The translations under genes and the position numbers were made by a program. A DNA stretch of 64,000 nt from Euborellia annulipes (Eukaryota; Arthropoda; Insecta; Dermaptera; Anisolabididae). Location: contig JAKCPI010000309.1 of NCBI GenBank assembly GCA_023213315.1, forward strand, positions 1 through 64,000, in the 5' to 3' direction. Shown here one piece after another: positions 47,481-58,961 of the stretch. The notes under the pieces were generated by a model. It was not told the DNA's origin and did not search any database. It saw only the letters and a program-made list of their open reading frames with translations. Each line of letters opens with the position of its first letter. Position 1 is the stretch's first letter.

Positions 47481-48334
47481 ATTAATTTTAAGACAAAATC
47501 TGCCATTTGATCCAAAAATTGGCCTTTAATTTAAAATTAAAATAAAAAATAATTAATTACTAATACTAATATAGTATAATATTTTATTTCGCTAAATATA
47601 TTAATCTTTTTAAAAACGATGTTTTTTCATACAGTCTACTAATTCGCACTTCTCTCAAAATATTATGCAAATTTTTTTGTCCGAGTCCCCTAAAAATGCG
47701 ACCCCCTCTAGGGCTCATAACACCGACGACTCAGGCTTAATTTAAAAGATTAATTTTCACCAGTCCTCTAATCAATTAAATAAATTAGTTGATTAAAGAA
47801 TGTCAGTAGGGGAATTTTTCTGATATGTCTTAAGGGAAAATTTATTTCGGTACAAAGTTTTATATTTTTTAAGAGGAGTAAAATTAATTTTTTTAATAGC
47901 ACTCTGAGTCGCCGGTTTTTTGAGACCAGGGGGCTCATAGTTTGAGACTCGAGACATAAAAAATTTGCATAATATTTTGAGACAGGTGCGAAATTATTTT
48001 CCCCCAATGTCTCTACATTTCAAAATGTCGATCCTTTGCTCTCTAGAGTGGAGTTCATGATCTCTTTTTATTTATTATTTTTAACATAACATGTTCGCTT
48101 TAGCTGGTATTTTCCATTGCAAGGTCAGCCGTCCTGCTGCAAGATAGATCTCTCAGAGATTTGGACCACTGCTGCTTGCTAGAGGTTCTTGCTCTATCCA
48201 AAAGTTGTCTCCCACGAAAAAGTAAATAATTATTAGCGCTTCTAAATATTTTGCCTTCTGAGAGACCTTAAATTGGACCATGAAAAAAAAATTTCTTAAA
48301 ATCTAATTAAAGATTCAAATTTTTTTTAAGAGCA

Positions 48335-48765
48335 GGGGCGCCGGAACGAATTTGAATCAGGGGGGGGCACATCTTAATTTCAAAAAAAAATAAATAAAAT
48401 AAAGAAAATTTAAAATATTTATTTCCTTTAAAATAGAATAAAACAAATCTACTATATAGACTAAAAAAATTTTTGATAAAATGAATTGCAAATTTTTAAA
48501 AATTTGCTTTTTTAGACTATATAGTAATTTTTTGTTTTTAAAAAATTTTTTTGTAATTCTATATAGACCTAATAGTTTTGTGATATAGGCTTACTATTTG
48601 AAGGAAATAAATATTTTTAATTTTCTTTATTTTTATTTTTTTGAAAAGATAAATTCTTAAGTTTTCATGTTATCTAAATTTTATTATTTTAATTCCATAT
48701 AAAATGTTTTTAAATGGGTATTAAGAAAAATTTATTTGTCCCCCCCCTCAAATAAATTTCTTAAA
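48335..48765. repeat. G-run/C-run bounded inverted region
   Basis: CAGGGGCGCCGGAACG and an 8-G run at the left, a C-run (TCCCCCCCTCA) at the right. Between them TATTTATTTCC and CTATATAGAC blocks occur in both orientations. Looks like a decayed TIR element related to the other G-run elements (8,522; 46,635). Confidence 0.4.
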
Positions 48766-49599
48766 TTAAAATGATGTTTTGAAAATTAAAATTAAAATTT
48801 GATCAAAGATTTATATCAAATATAATTGGATAAAATCTTGCCGTATTTAAAAGAGTAATTTGAAGAGGATTAAAAGGAATTACACCGTTAGGGGGTCAAA
48901 ATATTCCTAAAATACAATAAGTTAGGGTCTATAAAAAATATTTTGGAAAAAAAATGAATTTCTTTTCTTTTAATTTTTTTTAATTTAAAAGATATTATTT
49001 TTAAAAATAAATAAAATAAAAGAAGACAAAGTATTAAGTGTTAAATTTTATTTAATAAAACCTCTGAAACAAGTAACCTAGTGTTTGATTTGTATTTTTA
49101 ATTTCAATTTTAAATAACGTTCTCTAATTATTAACAACTCAGTTTAATATCAACTAAGTGTTTTATTCAATTAATAAACAATTTTTTAGGCCTTTATTAA
49201 GTTTAATTTATTTAGGTAAAAAAAACAATTAAGCTACAATATTTTGTGTTGATAGAGTTACTTTTTGCTTACTAGAGAGAATTTATAAAATGAGAAAAGC
49301 ATTTTTTTTTTAATTTATAAAATTTATTATTTATATAAACAGCAAGTGGACTACCTTGCCAGCAGCAATAGTTGTGTAAAAAAATAACATTTTCTTATAG
49401 ACTAAGTAGAGAGGTTGAGGTGGGGCTCCCTTCTCCCCTTCACGCTGCTGTCGTTGATTGTGCCACATATCTATAAACTATATTTTATTAAAATATTTTT
49501 TTTGACATGTTAGGTCACCGTCCTTATTTATTCTAATTAATTAGTAAAATACCTTTCGCATAGATCAAGAAGAAAGCGAGACTTATACGTCTGTTTCTT

Positions 49600-49770
49600 A
49601 CTTTCTCTTACCTATATATGTAAAATAAGAGAGAAAGCAATGGCGATCAAAAATTCGATGTCGAGATTTTGATAGATATACGTTTTGAGGTCCCCTGAGT
49701 CCAAAAAAAGTGGGCCCCGCAAAAGCATGAAGGAATTTAGCTACGGGATTAAAATTTATAATTATTTTTT
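49600..49770 (+). mobile_element. Family A partial copy
   Basis: AT hairpin, TCAAAAATTCGATGTCGAG, CCCTGAGTCCAAAAAA and GCATGAAGGAATTTAGCTAC are present, then the match stops. Confidence 0.6.
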
Positions 49771-50999
49771 TAAATTCTTGATATGCCCTATGGCCTAGAA
49801 TTGAAAGAAAAAAATAAATTGTGAAAACATACTTTCTCTTTAAAAAACAAATATTTATTTTATTTATTATTATCCACTGGGGTAGGTAAAAGTTTCCCAG
49901 TTATAAAATTACAACCACTAAGAAATACAATAACTCGCATATTATACTAAAAAAAAAAATAATAATAATAAATTTTTTGTTCAAAGAGATTTTTATTCAA
50001 TTTTTTATTATCCATTAATAAAAGATGAGCTGAATAAAATTTTAATGAAAAAGTTTTTATTTTGAATCACATTTTTTTTTATTTTTTTATTAATCAAAGA
50101 TAGTCAGTGGATCATTAAAAGTAAAATTTAATTAAATATAGGCTAATATTTTTAACAAAAGGAAGCAGTAGCAAATATAATCAAAATGAGCGACATATTA
50201 GGACGATAATAAAATTTATAATGGTGCCAATGGAAAAAGTAGCGCGCCACGATTTTTTCCAAATAGTACAGGATTAGAGAGTAGAAGTTTTCACCCCATA
50301 TTATTTGTTAGCTTTAAAAATTTGATCTCATAAAAATTTTGTTTTCTCACCCTATCAATTGATAATTTTTCAAAGTCCATTTTATTTATTTTTTTGAAAT
50401 TTTTTTTTATTAATTTTTGTTTTTTGAAAATAAGTAATTTTAGCTTTTTTCCTTTAACAATCTATAGCTACACGAAAAACGTTCTTTTTAATTTTCAAAC
50501 AAAATAGGAATTTTTCTTAAAAGATATTAATATAATTGAATAAATAAAACTAAAATGATATGGAGATGAGAGAAAGAGAAAGGAAAAGATATGAAATCTC
50601 ATCATGTGACTAGCAGCTTTTAGGTCAGTTAATTATTTTAATGTAATAAATCATTGAAAAACAATTATTTCTAAGAGATAAGATTGCTAATAGGAAGGAA
50701 AAACAAATTAGCTGGGCTGTTGATTATAATTAATTTAAAATTTTAAAAATTATAATAATGCTTTAATAATATATAATTCTCGAAACCGAAAGTAAATTTT
50801 GATAATAGGTCTATCTATTCTTTTTTTTTTTTTTCAGTTTTATTTAGCTTATTTTTTTTACTTTTCCTGGAAATTTGACCGCCATCTTTACGTTTATTTA
50901 TCCAACACAGGAAGAAATATTTATTGTTAAGTGTTTTTATATTTAAAAAATATAAGATGGGTTGATAAAGTAATAAATAAAACAAATGGTATTTATTAT
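49771..50999. other. No gene recognised
   Basis: Extremely AT-rich; long T-run at 50,820-50,833. Downstream flank of Tent5. Confidence 0.5.
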
Positions 51000-53234
51000 T
51001 TATACACATTTAATAAATTTATTTATTTTAATATTATTTGATTGAATGCATTCTTCATTTACATAGAATATTATCATAAGCATATGAACAACATTCATTA
51101 AAGACGATTAAAATATAATCCACACAGCTCTAAAAGATAACAAAAATAAGAGAAATTTGTTAAAAACTAAATACATTTATTTGTTTATTGATTTATTTTA
51201 CATATAATTTTTTTTTTTTTTATTATTAATTTCTAATTTCATGATTTGGATTGACAATGAGTAAACAAAAAATATAATTCGTATCAAATCAAGTCTAAAA
51301 AAATGAGAAATTGCTTCCAAGAGCGAAATGGTCTTACTAGCCTAAAGGCCTCCAATAAAATGTCACATTTATGTTTACATGTTTGTGTTTATGTTTATGT
51401 ATGTGGGCGTGTGCTTTATATTTTTGTAGATGATTGAGGCCAGTAAAAAAAATCAACAGCATTCAGACTCAAGAGATCTTAACATGTAATTTAATATATA
51501 CTTTATGTACGTATATGTACTTTTAAAATCAAGGCAAAAGTCTTTAATAAATTCACTTTTTTCTTTTTACAATAATAAAAGCAATGAAAAGTCACAAAGT
51601 CATTTTACTATCTACAAAAATATATTCTATATTAATATATAACTTAAAAATTTTAAATTTAAAAAAGTTTTTTATCTTTATGTAAATGTATATATATATT
51701 TATATTATATAAATATTTATATACATTTGTGTGTGTGTATATATATATATATATTATATATTATATATATTATATTCACACTCTGCAAGCAGCCTGAAGT
51801 ATTCGAACACGTTCATTAAAATTTACAAATACTAATTAATTTATATATTCCGGCACTAACATTTATAATTTATGCACATACACTCAGGTACATACATATA
51901 CATATATAATTTATATATGTTATATATATATATATATATATAAATATAATCTAAAATCTATCAGGTGTTTCTAATAAACATTCAATAACTATCAATCATC
52001 TAGAATATAATGATATTTCTTGAGATCTAGTTCTCGGAATCTTTCCAGAATTAAAACACCATTCCCTTTTTTTAAGGATTATTGGCAAGATCAAAAATGA
52101 CACAAAAAAAAAATTATAAATTAATTAATTAAATGTGATAATATATATTTATAGGAACACAACTAAATTACTTGAATCTTGGTCAGTTTAGTGACCGAGT
52201 GTTTTTATCAGTCCTAATTACACTAATATATAAGACAACATCAATGGCATCTAGCATCAATAGTGAACAATGAACATCAAATATATATATATGGTGTTGC
52301 CTAAAAATTTAAATGCAATCAAAACATGGCTTTGTTGTTAGTGGTCGAGTTTACCTGATTAAATGTCAAGGCAATTAGCTTAATAAGTCGATTATGTAAT
52401 CGAAATTGCCATGCCTTCGGTTTGGATCGAGTAAAAGTTTTGTATGCAGGTTGCAGGTTGCATTGGAGTGGAGCCAACGGCCAACGCAACTTTCGCCTCT
52501 CACAAAGAGGTCACACGCACCGTTTGGCCAGCCAACCGAGATATAAATACTAATTTTTGCTGAGAATGCAAGGGACCCAACCGATTACATAAAGGCAGAC
52601 GAAAGTTAAACATTCCATAGTAAATGATTCCTTCTCTTTCCTCATTTTATTAAATCGTCCACTAGATTCACCAGCAACAAATAAAATATACATATATAGA
52701 TATATATATGTATATGAATGTCTATATGTTTTTTTTTTAGATAAATGTAATGTTTAAATATTAATAATACAATTACAATATTTCTGGACAGTTTGTGCTC
52801 AAATTTCATGGTGATAATTTTTTTTCCTAAATTAATGTTGACTAAGGAAAAAGTCAACTTCAGGCTGCGAGCTCCACACTGTTGTTATATACTATATATA
52901 TTATATAGGCCTAGCCGTGAGTTATCTTTTTCTTCACTTCCATTTTTAACGCATAATACAAACATAACTTATGTTCACAGCCCCACAATCAATCGTAAGT
53001 TCACAGTTAAGATGTTTTTTTGCGGAATGGTTGGTTGATTTTCATTACATGTTACTCATATATATCCAGTACATCACAGAAACGGTTCAGTCATTTGCTT
53101 TGTGGAGAGTGACGCGTGAATTTTTCAAGCTTGCACCCGCGGCTAGCGGTCTTAGGTGGAGTTGGTTTAGGACGTGGAGGTGAGTAAAGGATCCAGGATC
53201 TGGGATAATAGGAAGGGGAAGGGGACAGGTACAT
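51000..53234 (-). other. Putative Tent5 3' UTR and downstream region
   Basis: This stretch downstream of the stop codon lacks the interspersed repeats that fill most of the window, as expected for a transcribed 3' UTR. A GC-richer block lies at about 52,380-52,620. A minus-strand AATAAA is present at 52651-52646, and further ones lie near 51,010-51,030. TA dinucleotide runs occur around 51,690-51,770 and 51,890-51,945. Long 3' UTRs are usual in this family, but the true end is not determinable here. Confidence 0.4.
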
Positions 53235-54473
53235 TCACGAAGAACACGCCATCCAAGCTGTACAAGTGCACGAATAACATCCACCAGTGGGAATAACGGG
53301 AGCATAAAAGTATCCATTGGCATAGAGATATTGGCCATGAGGTGGCTGTTGACTGAGAATTCTTTGTTGCTCTTGAATAAGTACTTGATAAGCAAGTTCG
53401 TCAATGAGAGCCAAAGTTTGACGTCGTTCATGACCCATTAGACAAACTGTGGATTCAGCAACTACGCTATGCAGCAACATTAAATATTGATATTTAAGAG
53501 ACTCTTCATCAGGTCCAACAATATGATTCCATAAGTAAGATTCAAGTTTGGACCTTTGTTGACTTAGATCAGAAAAGTCAATGAAAAAACGTGAGCACAT
53601 ATATCTTTCGAGACTCTTAATCTGTTCAGGGCGGGAGGGGCGATACGCTTTTACCAACAAATGGCAATATTTAAGCAGCCCTCCACCACGAATCTCCTCG
53701 GGGTGCCATGTGGCAATTAATTTTTTGTGCAGATGATAAAGGGCTTCTTGAAAATCTCCATAGACGGATTCACCAACTACTGTTGGATAAAAATTCTCTC
53801 CAATTGGCAATTCGCTGCATTCATAAAAAAGTAGTAGGGAATCAAGGACAATTTGAAATGAATCTACAGAAAATTCAAATTGGCGCCTCATTGAATCGAC
53901 AAATTTAAGTTCTACATTTTTGTGTCCTCGCGAGTTGCCAAGAGAGATAAGTGACCAACGGTCACCATCATGATTCACCTTGACCATTTTACTCACATAA
54001 GCCTCTTTTAAGCTGCATGTTGTAATACGAGAACGATTGACACCTTCAGGAAGTAAATCTAATAATGAGTCGAGTACAGCTGTTTTGACACGATCAAAAT
54101 TTCGAGGAACGTTAAGCTCAACAGCATAAATTAAGTCTAGATCGTTGTAATTTTGTGTTTCAGAAGCAAGCACATGACAAGCTGCTCCACCGTTGAGACG
54201 GATATCCCGAACTTTCATGCCACCACCATGCTCGCCACCTTCTTCAAGTTTGGCACGGACAAGGGTGACCAGATCACGTAGACGAACCTCCAAGGTAGGG
54301 AAATTACCCCGACCATGAATGCTGACCATTTCATCCATGACATCGTTGAGACGGCGAACTTGTTCATAAGAAAGCACGGCGAGACGCTGCTCTGCACTGG
54401 CACTAGCACTGCTGGCACTCGCTGTAGATTTTTCCGTCGTAGCTGTTGCCGATTCCACATTAAGCGCTGCCAT
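53235..54473 (-). CDS. Tent5: TENT5/FAM46 terminal nucleotidyltransferase (non-canonical poly(A) polymerase)
   Basis: Complete 412-residue protein. The family adds adenosines to mRNA 3' ends, stabilising mainly mRNAs for secreted and ER-routed proteins. Seen: a low-complexity Ala/Ser/Thr N-terminus (about 1-28), then the nucleotidyltransferase fold with [10 protein letters not shown] at 93-102 and the metal-binding DLDLIY at 111-116 (D111, D113). The third carboxylate is probably E188 in NVELKFVDS. The family-typical block [19 protein letters not shown] is at 196-214 and [19 protein letters not shown] at 261-279. The C-terminus is Tyr/Cys-rich ([12 protein letters not shown]), as I know it from arthropod homologues; vertebrate paralogues are 390-440 residues. 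The reading frame stays open 5' of this ATG, but a splice acceptor lies at 54522-54523 and no in-frame ATG follows an upstream in-frame TAG (54847-54849) in the spliced leader. The start has G at -3 and G at +4. One uninterrupted coding exon; no frameshift seen. Confidence 0.96.
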   Translation of the reverse strand: MAALNVESATATTEKSTASASSASASAEQRLAVLSYEQVRRLNDVMDEMVSIHGRGNFPTLEVRLRDLVTLVRAKLEEGGEHGGGMKVRDIRLNGGAACHVLASETQNYNDLDLIYAVELNVPRNFDRVKTAVLDSLLDLLPEGVNRSRITTCSLKEAYVSKMVKVNHDGDRWSLISLGNSRGHKNVELKFVDSMRRQFEFSVDSFQIVLDSLLLFYECSELPIGENFYPTVVGESVYGDFQEALYHLHKKLIATWHPEEIRGGGLLKYCHLLVKAYRPSRPEQIKSLERYMCSRFFIDFSDLSQQRSKLESYLWNHIVGPDEESLKYQYLMLLHSVVAESTVCLMGHERRQTLALIDELAYQVLIQEQQRILSQQPPHGQYLYANGYFYAPVIPTGGCYSCTCTAWMACSS

Positions 54474-54521
54474 TGCCACTACGCGCCGCCTCCGCGCCGC
54501 GTCCAAGGCAAGAGATCCGCA

Positions 54522-54729
54522 CTGGAACAAAAACAAACGCACGTGTCAATTGGACAACTGACGGACAACTGTTGCTTCTCGATAAAAATTTAAAAAAATA
54601 AATAATTAAATTTAATTAATTAATGCCCAAACGGCGGCTGTGCCAATGGGTTCAGTAATACAGGCCACCCGACGGACTTGTTCGTAACTACAGCAACAAC
54701 TAGCTACTACTCATCTACTAACTACTTAC
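54522..54729 (-). other. Intron in the Tent5 5' leader
   Basis: A 208-bp GT-AG intron inferred from sequence. The minus strand has a perfect GTAAGT donor at 54729-54724. The acceptor is a T-rich tract reading TTTGTTTTTGTTCCAG, ending at 54522. Base composition changes at these borders: GC-rich leader on one side, AT-richer within. Removing it places the GC-rich leader 48 nt before the start codon. Not confirmed by any transcript. Confidence 0.75.
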
Positions 54730-54842
54730 AATTTGGCAAGAGCTAAGGCTAAGAGGAGGTGGTGGGAGTGGTGCGACTGTGCGGCAAGGCAGACGCGAGC
54801 GGACTGAGCCGGTCGAGTCAAACGACAATTGGCAGTCTCCTC

Positions 54843-54855
54843 GTTGCTAAGCAAC
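54843..54855. promoter_or_regulatory. Perfect RFX-type X-box palindrome
   Basis: GTTGCTAAGCAAC is a perfect inverted repeat (GTTGC / GCAAC) matching the X-box recognised by RFX winged-helix factors. It lies in the GC-rich upstream region, about 110 bp from the splice donor of exon 1. Motif identity is seen; binding is inferred. Confidence 0.6.
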
Positions 54856-54878
54856 GAGTGAAAGGCCGGCCGCAGCGC

Positions 54879-54900
54879 TGACGTCAGACACATGACGTCA
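54879..54900. promoter_or_regulatory. Two perfect cAMP-response elements
   Basis: TGACGTCA occurs exactly at 54879-54886 and again at 54893-54900, separated by 6 bp. This octamer is the full palindromic CREB/ATF site. Two perfect copies this close are very unlikely by chance. They suggest that Tent5 transcription responds to CREB/ATF signalling. Confidence 0.7.
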
Positions 54901-54911
54901 CGGCGCCAGTA

Positions 54912-54945
54912 CGTGGGCGCCGCCAAGTTACTAGCGGCGCCCACG
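54912..54945. promoter_or_regulatory. GC-rich 12-bp hairpin with 10-nt loop
   Basis: CGTGGGCGCCGC (54912-54923) pairs perfectly with GCGGCGCCCACG (54934-54945) around a 10-nt loop. If transcribed it would be a very stable leader structure able to slow scanning ribosomes. As DNA each arm also holds a GTGGGCG core similar to Egr/zinc-finger sites. Which role applies depends on the start site. Confidence 0.5.
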
Positions 54946-55003
54946 CAGCCGGCGTCCTCCGACACCCTCCGACGGCCTTAGGCGTCCCTAAACCCGTACC
55001 GTA

Positions 55004-55060
55004 ATTGGACAGTTCGCTCCCCCAACTCGCTCCTTTACTCTATTCTTTCTCTATTATATA
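55004..55060 (-). promoter_or_regulatory. Candidate core promoter: CCAAT box and TATATAA
   Basis: On the minus strand CCAAT lies at 55008-55004 and TATATAA at 55060-55054, just where the GC-rich island gives way to AT-rich DNA. Their spacing is not the textbook order for one start site, and TATA-like strings are common here. Weak support only. Confidence 0.25.
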
Positions 55061-56370
55061 CATTGACAATTTTTTTTAAAGGAAATGAAAGACAAATGTA
55101 AAAATATTTCCGAAATAAAATAACTTTAAATTAAAGTAATATTATAGCATATATTTAAAAAAAATATATATTTACATGCCTATACTATTAACATAATAAT
55201 TTTGTTTTTTTTTTTCAACCAAGTCATTTAAAAAATTAAAATGAATGGTTTTTGAATAAATCATCCAATTCAAATGCTATTTTCCTGCTTAATTTTTTTT
55301 TATTTTTTATCATGGTTGTCAAAAATAAATTTAACATAATCACCTCAAAAAAAAATTACAGATTTTTACTTCATATTTTAAATTTTGTTTTTAAATTAAA
55401 TTTTATTTTATTTTTTTAAATAAAATTTAACCCAAAATACCGCAGGTAAGGCTATTTTTTTTTAAACAGAGTTGGAACAAAATTTAGATAAGAGTGTTGT
55501 ATATCATTTTATCCGGGAAAGAGTCTAGTTTTAGAATATTAAAAATATGATAGGTTTGATTAAAAAATATTCCAACCCCTAAGTGGGGGTTCTAAGGGTT
55601 CAATAGCTAAGAAAAATCATTCAGTTTTCATCTTGAATCTCACTTTTATGTGATTAAAATTTCCATTCAATCTTAAAATTATATTTACTTAAGTAATTGT
55701 CAAGGCTGAATATTAAGTATTAATATAGAAATATATCAATAAAAAATTTTCTTTCTTTTTTAAAAATAAAAATATATAATTACATATTTTAATTAGAGTA
55801 AAAGAAAAATTCTAAACTTCTCAGTGAATGCCATTATTTTAGTACAGTATACGATTTCAATGCAAACTCGATAACCCTCGACAGGGTCAGAAATTTTATA
55901 TAGTTAAGAAAATTTCTTTTAATCGATAAAAATATTGATTTTTTTTAGTAGAAAGCAAAAGTTAATTTACAAAATAATTATTAAAAATACTTTAATTTAT
56001 TCTCTCTAAAATAAATTTTTTTTTTTTGTTAAGAAAATGAGACACCAAGAAGGTCAAAAACTGAGAAGGGTCAATATCTTAAAAATAATTATATAAATTT
56101 TTTTTTCATTATTCGCTAGAGCTGATTTACTAAGATATTTTTATTTAAATCAGTGCCGGTCTCAGAATTTTTTAAGGAGAGGCCTGAAATTTTTGGTGTA
56201 GGAAAGGCGGAAAGGCAGTGGCGCATTCAAGGAGGGGAGGGGAATGCGAGTAATAATAATTTTTTTTTTTTTATTTTCCGCATTAAAAATGAACTTTTGT
56301 AATTTTAATAGAAAAAGATTAAACTATATTTGAGAAAAAATCGATCTGACGATATTGAAATTATTAAGAT
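55061..56370. other. No gene recognised
   Basis: AT-rich upstream flank of Tent5 without recognised repeats, except a CAGTGCCGGTCTCAGAATTT string at 56,152 and a G-run at 56,235 that resemble hAT-type ends. Confidence 0.5.
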
Positions 56371-56930
56371 TTAAACTTTCGAAACATTTTGTAAATTAAA
56401 ATTAAATATTAATGTAGAAAGTGGGTGTGTAGAATTGAATGAAAGAGATGAAGAGGAATGTAGCCAGGTAGGGAGCCTCTATTAAACTCCTTTTTCGAAA
56501 AACGTTTCGGCCGTTTATTATGCCATCTTCAGTTTTTTAGCAAATAGAGTTGTTAATATTTTACATTGTTATTTATATACATAGGCCATTGTATAATACT
56601 GGCTTATGAACAGAACATTAACAACTCTATTTGCTAAAAAACTGAAGATGGCATAATAAAAATTGGTCGAATCGTTTTTCGAAAAAGGAGTTTGAATTAA
56701 TAGAGGCCCCCTACCTGGCTGTATTCCTCTTCATCCCTGTTATTTAAAATTAAATATACAAATAGGTTATTTGTTTCAAAGGTTTTATTAATGTGAATGT
56801 AACATTAGAATGTAATCACTTCTGATGATGGTAATTAATTGTCGAAATACGTATATTTTTAATTAATAAAACCTTTGAAACAAATAACCTAGTGTTTAAT
56901 TTGTATATTTAATTTTAATTGAAAATATTG
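56371..56930. mobile_element. Family C foldback copy 2, split by a second foldback (D)
   Basis: Outer sequence matches family C. It contains CUGAUGA (56822-56828) and GAAATACGTAT on the plus strand with wobble-paired stem II, but stem I is lost. Element D (about 56,405-56,745) interrupts the left part. A TAAAATTAAATAT string of about 13 bp stands on both sides of D, which looks like its target duplication. Confidence 0.55.
56449..56740. mobile_element. Foldback D with hammerhead-like arms
   Basis: Inverted arms of about 105 bp beginning GATGAAGAGGAATGTAGCC. Left arm, minus strand: CUGAAGA (56532-56526), U, GGC/GCC stem II, GAAACGUU, A/U-only stem I. The right arm is mutated at GAAA (GAAUC). 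Inserted in family C, hence younger than that copy. Confidence 0.5.
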
Positions 56931-57479
56931 ACAATTTCAAGTCCGCGGAATGAATTCAAATTTGACCCCTTTTAAGAAATAATCGTCTCATTTTATTTTA
57001 ATTTATTATTATATATTATTTTTACTTGGATGGGACTGAATCCATTCTATTTCAGTAAAAAAAAAAAGCTCTTATGATTTTGCTTAATTTTGCAATAAAG
57101 GCAAGCAATTATGCAAAAGAGTTTAATTTTTTTCCCCCTTAATTTCCATATCTAGTTCATTGTTGGAATTTATGAGGATATTTGCCGGCTGAACCGAAAA
57201 CTAACTGCGATCAATAACTTAGTTTCTCCTTCTCTGTTTTTTTTTGTCTGCCCAGGAGAGACAGAGATAGCATCTTCAATTTACAAAGACCTTCCTGGTT
57301 AAGTCGAGATTTCAAATTTTCTTATTAATTTTTCATTTAGAAATAAAATTTTTTTTTTTTTAAATCTCAGCTATAAACTTCGCCAAGTGATTATCTTCTC
57401 TTGGCTGGTTAAAATATTCTTGGGCATGATATATGCAAATGGGTTGCTCTGTAATTTGATTTGTCTCTAAGCAGGAATG

Positions 57480-57690
57480 TCACACGACACAACGAGGCCA
57501 GTGAGAGAGAAAATACGAGAACGAGGAGAGAGAGACTTAACGAGCTCTTCTTCTCCGTCGAGCGAATCCTCTCCTCTCCCTCTCCTCTCCTCACCCTTCG
57601 ACTCCTCACTTTTCTCAACACTTTTGCTTTTACCATTCATAAGCAGCTGTCAAGCGAACAGCTGATATCCCAACCACGTCTTCTTTATAC
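57480..57690. promoter_or_regulatory. GC-richer, GAGA/CTCT-rich island with paired E-boxes
   Basis: An island with clearly higher GC than its flanks, about 2.5 kb 5' of Tent5. It begins with repeated GAGAG motifs on the plus strand, followed by a CTC/TCC-rich half. Two CAGCTG E-boxes are 9 bp apart near 57,644-57,664. Open frames exist on both strands but are low-complexity and unlike any family I know. An enhancer, alternative promoter or non-coding exon are all possible. Confidence 0.35.
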
Positions 57691-58019
57691 AGTACAACTT
57701 GTCAAATTCATACTTATATAGGCCTCGGTGTAGTCTTTTATTCCAAAAGTAGCCTATTTATCGATCACATTCAAACATTAATAACAGTTTTAAGTTATGT
57801 GACAAGACATTTTATCAAAATGTTAAATGTGATATGGAATATAATAGAATATTATTATTATTGTAGTAAAATATAATTTTTTTAAAATTATAATCAAGCT
57901 TAATTTATGTGTGTGTGTGTGTGTGTATTTTTGTGTAATACTTCTTTGAAAGCAATTATTAGGCTATTTTAAAAAAAATCTATATTCAGTATAAGTATCT
58001 TTCCCGATTAAAACCTAAA

Positions 58020-58495
58020 TTATGGGAGTTTTTAATTATAGGCCACATTTTGTATTAATTATTTATTAAAAATATAAATACTGTACAACGTTTCGACTGC
58101 TTATTCTACAGCCGTTATCAAGTACTGTGCACTTGCTCCGACTCAAGTGAACTAACCTCTAAGGGACCGGTTCACTTGAGTCCGGGCAAGTGCACAGTAC
58201 TTGAAAACGTGTGCAGAATAATCAGTCTAAACGTTGTACAGTTGTACAGTGAGCGCCACAATTAAGTCCCCACCTGATAGCTTTAGACCTAAATATATTT
58301 GTTAAAGGTAAAATGTAAATTCTGGCACAGATGATTTCATTTTACCTTTTCAAATTTAAAATTATTTCACCATTTACCATATACTTAAGACTAAAGCTAT
58401 CAGGTGGGGACTTAATTGTGGCGCTCACTGTACATTTAAATTTTTAATAAATAATTAATAACAAAATGTGGTCTATAATTAAAAACTCGCATAAT
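58020..58495. mobile_element. Family B foldback with mariner-type element inside
   Basis: Full palindrome (left arm 58,020-58,155, right arm resuming after 58,175). The right arm is interrupted at 58,247-58,430 by a TA-flanked miniature element. Confidence 0.75.
58247..58430. mobile_element. Tc1/mariner-type MITE in family B
   Basis: Inverted repeats begin CAGTGAGCGCCACAATTAAG and extend about 70 bp. TA dinucleotides flank both ends. Total 184 bp, no coding capacity. Related copy at 25,299-25,510. Confidence 0.8.
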
Positions 58496-58552
58496 AATAA
58501 TAAAATAAACCACAAAAGCTTTAATCCTAAATTAGAGACACTTTACCGTATA

Positions 58553-58961
58553 AGGGCCCGTTTCATCAACTCAAGGTCAAGTAGGTTTAGTGACTTGACC
58601 ATGTCTTCTCAAATTTTTTAAATTTATCAAAAGGTTTAATAAGAGCAAATCCCATGGTTTGCTAGCCTCATTCTGTGGGTCGGGAAAGTTCTTAAGATTT
58701 AGAGGAATGCATACATTTTGAAATTACTTCTTGTTTTGACTAAACTTATATAATTTTTGTTTTTATTAATCAGTGCATATAAAACTTTTATGAAGACACA
58801 ATGTTTTAAAGAAATTTTGTATGATTAAAATATTAATTTTAAAGAGAGGGGCACTGCCTCCCCCCACCCTGTGACTGCTAGTGGTACCGTCATACTTGAA
58901 AAACGCATTTTTTGTTTAGCCTTTTGTCAAATTCGTTAGTTGACTTGTTTTGATGAATCTG
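58553..58961. mobile_element. Possible TIR element, GGGCCCGTTTCATCAA type
   Basis: Left AGGGCCCGTTTCATCAACTC and right TGACTTGTTTTGATGAATCT are imperfect inverted repeats, each followed inside by TCAAGT/AGTTGACTT. Duplication not recognised. Confidence 0.4.

Larger units (their letters stand above)
54730..55000 (-). other. Tent5: Non-coding first exon / GC-rich leader of Tent5 (start uncertain)
   Basis: GC- and CpG-rich island, exceptional in this AT-rich window, ending at the splice donor. In the coding frame it reads open from the intron back to a TAG at 54847-54849 with no ATG, so it does not extend the protein. The transcription start is not visible. The promoter-type motifs at 54843-54900 may mean that exon 1 is only about 100 nt long and the rest is promoter. 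Confidence 0.55.

Noticed and set aside
54474..54542. 23 extra N-terminal codons in front of the Tent5 start
   Set aside because: They begin at a GTG, cross the inferred splice acceptor at 54,522 and include intron sequence; the first ATG is at 54,473.
54893..54900. Restricting the CREs to coincidence in GC-rich DNA
   Set aside because: Two exact octamers 6 bp apart next to a perfect X-box are too specific for base composition alone.
54726..54965. 79-codon minus-strand open frame over the Tent5 leader as a separate protein
   Set aside because: It opens at GTG, runs through the splice donor and has no family resemblance; at most its internal ATG is an upstream ORF.
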